This document shows positions 8,223 to 13,159 of a DNA stretch of 13,159 nucleotides, piece by piece. The notes beneath the pieces are model-generated. The model made no database searches and was not told the origin of the DNA. It worked only from the letters and a program-made list of their open reading frames with translations. Position 1 is the stretch's first letter. Each line of letters opens with the position of its first letter. Source of the DNA: Euperipatoides rowelli. Taxonomy: Eukaryota; Onychophora; Udeonychophora; Euonychophora; Peripatopsidae. Location of the stretch: NCBI GenBank assembly GCA_003024985.2, contig PXIH01S0034490.1; one strand, written 5' to 3'. Made by a program: the position numbers and the translations under genes.

Positions 8223-10397
8223 TTAATCGATATGTTTATATTTATGCGATTCCATTTGTGACAATCCTAATACACCTGTCTGACATTTAAGACAATGGTA
8301 ATGTGTTTGTTTTTGAGAGTAATTGCATGTTTTATTTTGGCAGTCCTGATTAGCCATAAATTTAGAAAAACCTGCCGCAGCAATGGAGTCAAGTTTAGAA
8401 TGGTGGCGTCTGTGAGCGACAACTTTGTTTGTATCAGTGCAAACAAAATCACATTTTAAACAATGAAAGTGTGATGATTTCCCTGTATAGGTGCAATTAG
8501 ACCGTTCACACATAATGTTTGTACGAAATTGCTGAAATTCATCCCCCATAAGTGTATCAAGACGTTCATGACGAGCTGTGTGCTGCACAAAACGAGTTTT
8601 GTCACAAAAACTATAGCCGCAGTCTGATCTCATGCAATGGAAATGAGTCTGATGTTCCCTATAACCACAATGTGAATATCTACAATCTTCATTAAAACGA
8701 AAGCGAATGTATCCCTCAGGAACAGGCTCATCTTTCATAAATCGAGGACTTACAATCTTAATGCGTTTAGAATCCACATAATCGTCATGCTTTGATGGCT
8801 GAGAGCGTTTGCGTGCTGGGCGTCTAGAATTTGGTGAATCTGGTTGTGATAAATCATAGCTGTCATCTTTACTATCTTGGCTAATAAAAGATCTATCCTC
8901 ACTTTCTTCACCATTGCAGTTATCAAATTCCTGACTAAGGGATTTTCTATTTAAATAGCTGTCATGGCTTGGCATTTGAGACTTGTCATTTATTTGCATT
9001 ATATGGGATGGGCTCTGACACTTATCTTTTAAATCAGACATTGCATTACAAAAAAAACTTGGATTAAGGTTCAATGATAATGATAATGAATTGTTGCCAT
9101 ACAAAGGAGTGCTATGTCTAATTAATGGACTGTGCTCCTCATTTTCTTCATCGCTGGACTCTGTATCACTGCTACTTATATCTGGTGGATTCAAATGATG
9201 CAATAGATGTTGTTTTAAAAGTTCTCCACTAACAAACGCCTGATTACAATGATGGCAGTGATAATGGTCCCTATGATTTAATTGGCATGTAACATGAGGG
9301 CAGTTTTGTTCTGCACAAGTGAACATCTGTTGGAGAGCTGTATCCCATTCTGAATGATGTACATACGCTTGAGGTGGAGGTTTTGGCAAGATAATACTTT
9401 TGGGCTCCATCTCTTCATGATTCCCACTTCCTTGAATATCTTCAGAATTATTTAAGTTTCCTTCTAAAGAAGTATTATCAGAGTGTTCTGGCCGCACTTC
9501 AATTTTATTTGTAGGCAATGATGACAGTGGATAAAATGTTCCTTTTGCTTTAACAACTTGTTTTTGAGGTATAACTTCATTTGTGTTAAAATTAGCACCA
9601 TTTTCTTTGGAAGTGGTTTTGGGTTTGGGGAATTTAATTTTTTGAATGAGAGGCATTCCAGCAGCAATTTCCTTATGTTTTTGTTCATGAATTGCCATTG
9701 TACTATATCTTACAAATGAATAGTTGCAATTGGGTCTGGTACAATGGAAATGACGGTTAACTTTATTACTATGGCAACCAAGAAGACGGCAATCAATGCT
9801 ACGATCAAAGAAGACAAATCCTTCCCAAATCTCTATGTTATCATGAAAGTCTTTGGAATGTAAGACCAGAATGTCTGAACGATCAGTAATATAAAAGCAA
9901 CGAGGTTGAGTGCAATGGTAGTGGAGTTTAGAGTAGAAAGGACAAAGTACATCTGGACATGAGGAAAATTCGGGGAAGATATAAAAACCATCTTGAATCT
10001 CAATGTTTGATCTATTGGCGAGACTATTACTTGTCATGGGTTTTAGTTTCAAAGTGCTAGATAAGTGCGAACTCAAGCTGTTACTCATTGAAGGGCTCAT
10101 GTTAAAAAAATTGTTCGAGTTTTTGATGTTACTTCCTATTTTTGGCAGTTTGAAACTGGTAAAAATAGCCTGAGGAGCTTGATGAGAATTTGACACAGTT
10201 GCTAATGATACTTCAATGACCCTGTTTTTAGGGGGTCGGCCTCGTTTTCGTTTAAAAACTCCATCACTTGTTGTTGTAATACTCATAGATGGTGAATAAC
10301 GATGAAATGTCATCTTTTTAGAATATTCATGAATTTTGAAATGATCAAGCCGTCGAAAAGTACAATCAGATGCTAAGATGATTTCATTACAGTTATC
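8223..10397 (-). CDS. cas: Castor (CASZ1) zinc-finger transcription factor, terminal coding exon
   Basis: This exon encodes the C-terminal 724 residues of a Castor-family nuclear DNA-binding protein. In flies Castor is a late temporal-identity factor of neuroblasts; vertebrate CASZ1 acts in heart, vessel and retina development. The exon opens after a polypyrimidine tract and AG (10399-10398) in phase 0, and reads through the first Met codon (10313) without a stop, so that Met is internal. Numbered from that Met: an AT-hook (KRKRGRPPKN, 21-30); zinc modules at about 119-157, 174-213, 333-373, 543-582, 602-638 and 658-694; an acidic Ser/Asp/Glu stretch (381-393); and a basic, NLS-like segment (497-520). 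Each module reads C-x4-C-x6-7-H-x-H-C-x2-4-C-x12-H-x3-4-H. The protein ends two residues after the last zinc ligand. The reading frame is intact and all ligands are present. The three closely spaced C-terminal modules are the most castor-like part. Seen: motifs and frame. Known: family role. Inferred: same role here. Confidence 0.95.
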   Translation of the reverse strand, partial: DNCNEIILASDCTFRRLDHFKIHEYSKKMTFHRYSPSMSITTTSDGVFKRKRGRPPKNRVIEVSLATVSNSHQAPQAIFTSFKLPKIGSNIKNSNNFFNMSPSMSNSLSSHLSSTLKLKPMTSNSLANRSNIEIQDGFYIFPEFSSCPDVLCPFYSKLHYHCTQPRCFYITDRSDILVLHSKDFHDNIEIWEGFVFFDRSIDCRLLGCHSNKVNRHFHCTRPNCNYSFVRYSTMAIHEQKHKEIAAGMPLIQKIKFPKPKTTSKENGANFNTNEVIPQKQVVKAKGTFYPLSSLPTNKIEVRPEHSDNTSLEGNLNNSEDIQGSGNHEEMEPKSIILPKPPPQAYVHHSEWDTALQQMFTCAEQNCPHVTCQLNHRDHYHCHHCNQAFVSGELLKQHLLHHLNPPDISSSDTESSDEENEEHSPLIRHSTPLYGNNSLSLSLNLNPSFFCNAMSDLKDKCQSPSHIMQINDKSQMPSHDSYLNRKSLSQEFDNCNGEESEDRSFISQDSKDDSYDLSQPDSPNSRRPARKRSQPSKHDDYVDSKRIKIVSPRFMKDEPVPEGYIRFRFNEDCRYSHCGYREHQTHFHCMRSDCGYSFCDKTRFVQHTARHERLDTLMGDEFQQFRTNIMCERSNCTYTGKSSHFHCLKCDFVCTDTNKVVAHRRHHSKLDSIAAAGFSKFMANQDCQNKTCNYSQKQTHYHCLKCQTGVLGLSQMESHKYKHID

Positions 10398-10848
10398 CTA
10401 AAAAAGAAATAAAGAAAGCAATATAAAAATTTAAGTTTATAAAATATAGACAATACAAAACAAAATATTACGTTTTAAATTACACCTGGTCCTCAAATAA
10501 CACTACTAATTAGTTCTCAAAAAATTGTTAATCATTTTAGCGTGTTGTTTAAAATAATAGTCGGGTTTATTTACTCATGCTGAATCACAAAATTAACACC
10601 CAGGACATCATCAGGGATAGAGACTAATCACTAAAGTTAAATTGAAAATTAATTTTTTATTAAATAATAGAAACACAAATTCAAAATTGGTAAAAAAAAA
10701 TCTGAATGAATAAGCAATAAAGAACTCAAGAATGAGATATTATAGATTCACAACAATTTTTTTTTTATATCCCACAAAAATATAAAGTCTCATTAGAATG
10801 TTTTGTATTAATATTTTATTGTGATCAAGTTATATAAAAGAGTAATAC
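10398..10848 (-). other. Castor intron (451 bases, phase 0)
   Basis: This intron starts with GTATTACTC on the minus strand and ends with TTTCTTTATTTCTTTTTTAG. It is AT-rich. I see no coding potential, RNA gene or mobile element in it. Confidence 0.9.
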
Positions 10849-10969
10849 CCAAGTGCAATGGTGATGTGTTTCCCGCAAACTATAAGGACAATTTGGATAA
10901 GAACATGGCTGCTTGGATTCATATGTTTGGAAATATAAGGGAGTTATTTGATCCTGTTGCTCATGGCAT
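10849..10969 (-). CDS. cas: Castor internal exon carrying the first half of a zinc module
   Basis: This 121-base exon directly precedes the terminal castor exon. It lies between an acceptor (TTCTTTTACATTTAG, AG at 10971-10970) and a donor (GTATTA from 10848). Its first base completes a codon begun in the previous exon; the next 40 codons are open and end in phase 0, matching the start of the next exon. The peptide contains PCSYPNCPYSLRETHHHCTW, the C-x4-C...H-x-H-C half of a castor module. The second half follows the splice: DNC, then the H-x3-H of DHFKIH. The join rebuilds a seventh castor finger with a longer loop of 15 residues between its last Cys and first His. The frame match, both splice sites and the restored finger make this a firm call despite the small size. 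Upstream exons lie beyond the window. Confidence 0.92.
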
Positions 10970-11436
10970 CTAAATGTAAAAGAAAGCCAAAATTATAAAA
11001 TGTAATTTCCTATAAAATAACACTGTTCAACACACACACAATTTTATGGAGATGAGAGTAGATAATCTTCACTAAATTAGGACCACAGAATTTAAAATTA
11101 TTGCAATTTTCAGCTTAGCTCTAGTTTTCGAATTACAGCTATGGTCTTAATTTATCTATTTTTATCACTAAATTTTGGGTCCCGACCTATAACAGTTGGC
11201 AACACTGCAAGTGGTTTCTGTAATTCTTATAACAAGTGTCATCACATCATTGGCTAATGTAGCTGCAGATGCATTCATCACATGATCAGTAAAATTGTTG
11301 CATGTAACGGTTTGCAGGTTTGAAGCATTGTACGGAAGTGGCCATATTGTAAATGTGTCTCCAAGTTATTCCATAGGAATTGTGTTGTGATAGTTTCAGT
11401 GGGAATTCTAGTCTCATAGATTGTGCATTATATTTA
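10970..11436. other. Castor intron, portion next to the internal exon
   Basis: Non-coding sequence upstream of the 121-base castor exon. A pyrimidine tract precedes the exon. From about 11170 the base composition becomes less AT-biased, which may mark non-coding flank of the relic element that follows; no element boundary or terminal repeat could be recognised. Confidence 0.6.
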
Positions 11437-12446
11437 TAAAAATGTTGGGAGTGTATAAATAACCTGGATAACTGCTGCTATATTTGTGGTGAAGTGACAT
11501 TTCCTTCAAGGAAATGTTTGATTCCTCCAACTGTAAAACAGGTATATTTCTTGTATTTTGGCTGTATGTTGGATGACCAGGACAAAAAATGTGCAGCACA
11601 TGTGCTGCTTATGTGTTCATCCAAACTTAATATGTGAATGCATGGATAAGGTTGTTGGATGTCATTTGGGGTAGCCAAGGTTTAGAGAGTGCCTACCAAT
11701 CACAATACTGTTTGTTATTTCTATATGGTGCTTCCTATTAAAAAAGATATATCCATGAAGCAACTCTTGTGTATCATAATATCCACATGCAATGCAACCT
11801 GCACTTCAAAGCCAAGCACTTCCTGTTCTTGAACCTCTGAACAATTTTTGTATGGAATCTGATGATGATAAGTGTTTCTTCAAACAGCAAAGAACAGCAA
11901 CCATCTACTTCAAGATATGCAGACTATTTAACAAGCATAAACTACCAGAACAAAAGAAATGTATCCAAGTTTGAATAACATCCTGGTAGGAGTAGACTAC
12001 AAGAAGGTAACACCAATATTGTTGTTTCCTATGTGAATGGGTTAACCGTGCCAGAGCACCCACTACTCTAGGGAAAGTTTGCTACAAAGACAACTGGAAT
12101 TAAATATGTTGCAAAAAGCCTTTGATAGAACAAACCAAAGTTTTTCTCCCTGCACTACATATTAAAGTGGGTTTATGAAGAACTTTGTAAAAATTTTGGA
12201 TGTGAAAAGTCCTGCAATGACGCACTTGCATGGAAAATTTCCTAGGCTTAGCTTCAAGAAAGCCAAAGCAGGTGTGTTCATCGGTCCACAAATAAATCAA
12301 ATTTTTAAAGATAGTTTGAAGCAGTGATAATTGATAGAGCACAGGTACAAAGGGAAGTTGAGCACTGTCATGTAAGGAGATTACTTCTGTAAGTTGAAAA
12401 GGGATGCTCTTGAAACAGTATGCCATAGACAGAACAAAAGAAGATG
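11437..12446 (+). pseudogene. Decayed protein-coding relic of a repetitive-element family in the castor intron
   Basis: Successive plus-strand pieces resemble a multi-copy, unnamed protein family that I recall from arthropod genomes. In order: a Cys-rich N-terminal part (11437-11634) with CCYICGEVTF and YFGCMLDDQDK; after stops, WMSFGVAKV (from 11656); a Pro/acidic segment (11780-11869) with LPVLEPL and MESDDD; CCFLCEW..RARAP (12020-12060); FLPALHIKVGLMKNFVK and FPRLS...GVFIGPQI (about 12139-12324); and RYKGK...DYFCKLKRDA (12331-12446). The pieces lie in different frames, with stops at 11635, 11647, 11683 and 12373, and at least two long internal stretches appear deleted. It opposes the castor gene in direction and lies wholly inside an intron. 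Seen: fragments, stops and frameshifts. From memory, not searched: the family resemblance. The biochemical function of the family is unknown to me. Confidence 0.72.
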
Positions 12447-13159
12447 CCATTAAGATAATTCTGTATTTATATTTTGTTGTCAATATTAAAGTGAAAAGTG
12501 CTATTATCTCGAAAACAAGAGAACATCACTTTAATCATCATTTTCATATTCAGCAAGCCTAAATACAAAGATAAATTCTCTTCACCATAACATTCAATCA
12601 TTCAAAATTTGTTGAACAGTGTAATAATTATAACAGCAACAACAATAATAATAATAAATAACTATAGCAATAAGAACAATAAAAACTACAATAATAAAAA
12701 TAATAATATAAAAATAATGACAAAAATAATAAAATCAAATGAAAAATGATATGCAATCAATTGATTCATATTAAAGTTCAGGAAAATCAAAAGTAAGTAT
12801 TTAAAAAGATAAGTGAAAAGAAAGTACATATTTTAAACGTTTCAACAAGTAACACTTATGTTCTTCAGTGGATTGGAGAAAAACAAATGGGGGGGGGGGG
12901 NTTTATACCTTTCAGCTTATTCCCAAAGTTTATATTTAATTAAAGATAAATTGTGTTAAATCTCACTAAAATGTTAAAAACAAACAATAATTTTTTACAT
13001 AATTTACTTATTTTAATTTAAATATCTGAATATTTTATAAAGACAATTTTAATTAAAGGTCAAATGAATTTTTTTTTTTTCTAATTTTTTTTTATTTACT
13101 TTCAAAGACAATTATTAAAAAAAAAATCCACCAGGAGAAAAATAAATAAAGAGTTGTTT
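12447..13159. other. Castor intron, right end of window, low-complexity
   Basis: Very AT-rich with no supported exon. It holds an AAT/ATA microsatellite (about 12632-12739), a run of 12 G (12889-12900) followed by N at 12901, and several A- or T-runs. The next castor exon upstream must lie beyond 13159, so this intron exceeds 2.1 kb. Confidence 0.65.
12632..12739. repeat. Interrupted AAT/AAC microsatellite
   Basis: The stretch begins with AACAGCAACAAC units and passes into imperfect AAT/ATA triplets with A-rich interruptions. Confidence 0.8.

Noticed and set aside
10311-10313. Met codon as the castor start
   Set aside because: The frame is open upstream to a good splice acceptor and continues into a zinc module in the preceding exon, so this Met is internal.
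11414-11678. Two overlapping minus-strand open frames as castor exons
   Set aside because: They show no castor motif and are antisense to the Cys-rich start of the relic.
12100-12483. 127-codon minus-strand open frame as a gene
   Set aside because: It is the antisense of the plus-strand relic, whose recognisable motifs lie on the other strand.

Overview
The window looks like draft nuclear DNA from an animal, most likely an arthropod. It is very AT-rich, with introns, long gene-free stretches, microsatellites, several decayed mobile elements and single N positions at 509, 7304 and 12901. The only clearly intact gene is on the minus strand. It is the 3' half of a Castor/CASZ1-type zinc-finger transcription factor. 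The arthropod guess rests on the style of the castor fingers and on a relic element family that I recall mainly from arthropod genomes; it was not tested by search.

Right half (8223-13159, read on the minus strand). A 121-base internal castor exon (10849-10969) joins, across a 451-base intron with clean GT-AG ends, to a long terminal exon (10397 down to 8223). Together they encode 764 visible C-terminal residues with seven castor-type double zinc modules and an AT-hook. The gene's 5' part lies beyond the right edge: 10970-13159 is intron. That intron carries, on the opposite strand, a broken protein-coding relic of a repetitive family (about 11437-12446) and an AAT-rich microsatellite.

Middle (about 3.9-8.2 kb). 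No coding sequence is supported. The part next to the castor stop codon must contain its 3' UTR, with candidate AATAAA signals on the minus strand. At 6270-6353 there are three 28-base tandem repeats, each holding a perfect POU octamer.

Left part (1-3.9 kb). No intact gene is visible. There is a CpG-richer patch with a perfect CRE and a CCAAT box (about 130-800), a CAT-type microsatellite, a fragment of a non-LTR (RTE-like) reverse transcriptase, a 237-base MITE with matching ends, and a tRNA-derived SINE with recognisable Pol III A and B boxes.

The genes do not form an operon or pathway. This is one regulatory gene tail surrounded by transposon debris. The points most worth following are the relic family inside the castor intron, the triple octamer repeat downstream of castor, and the double-zinc architecture of the castor modules.
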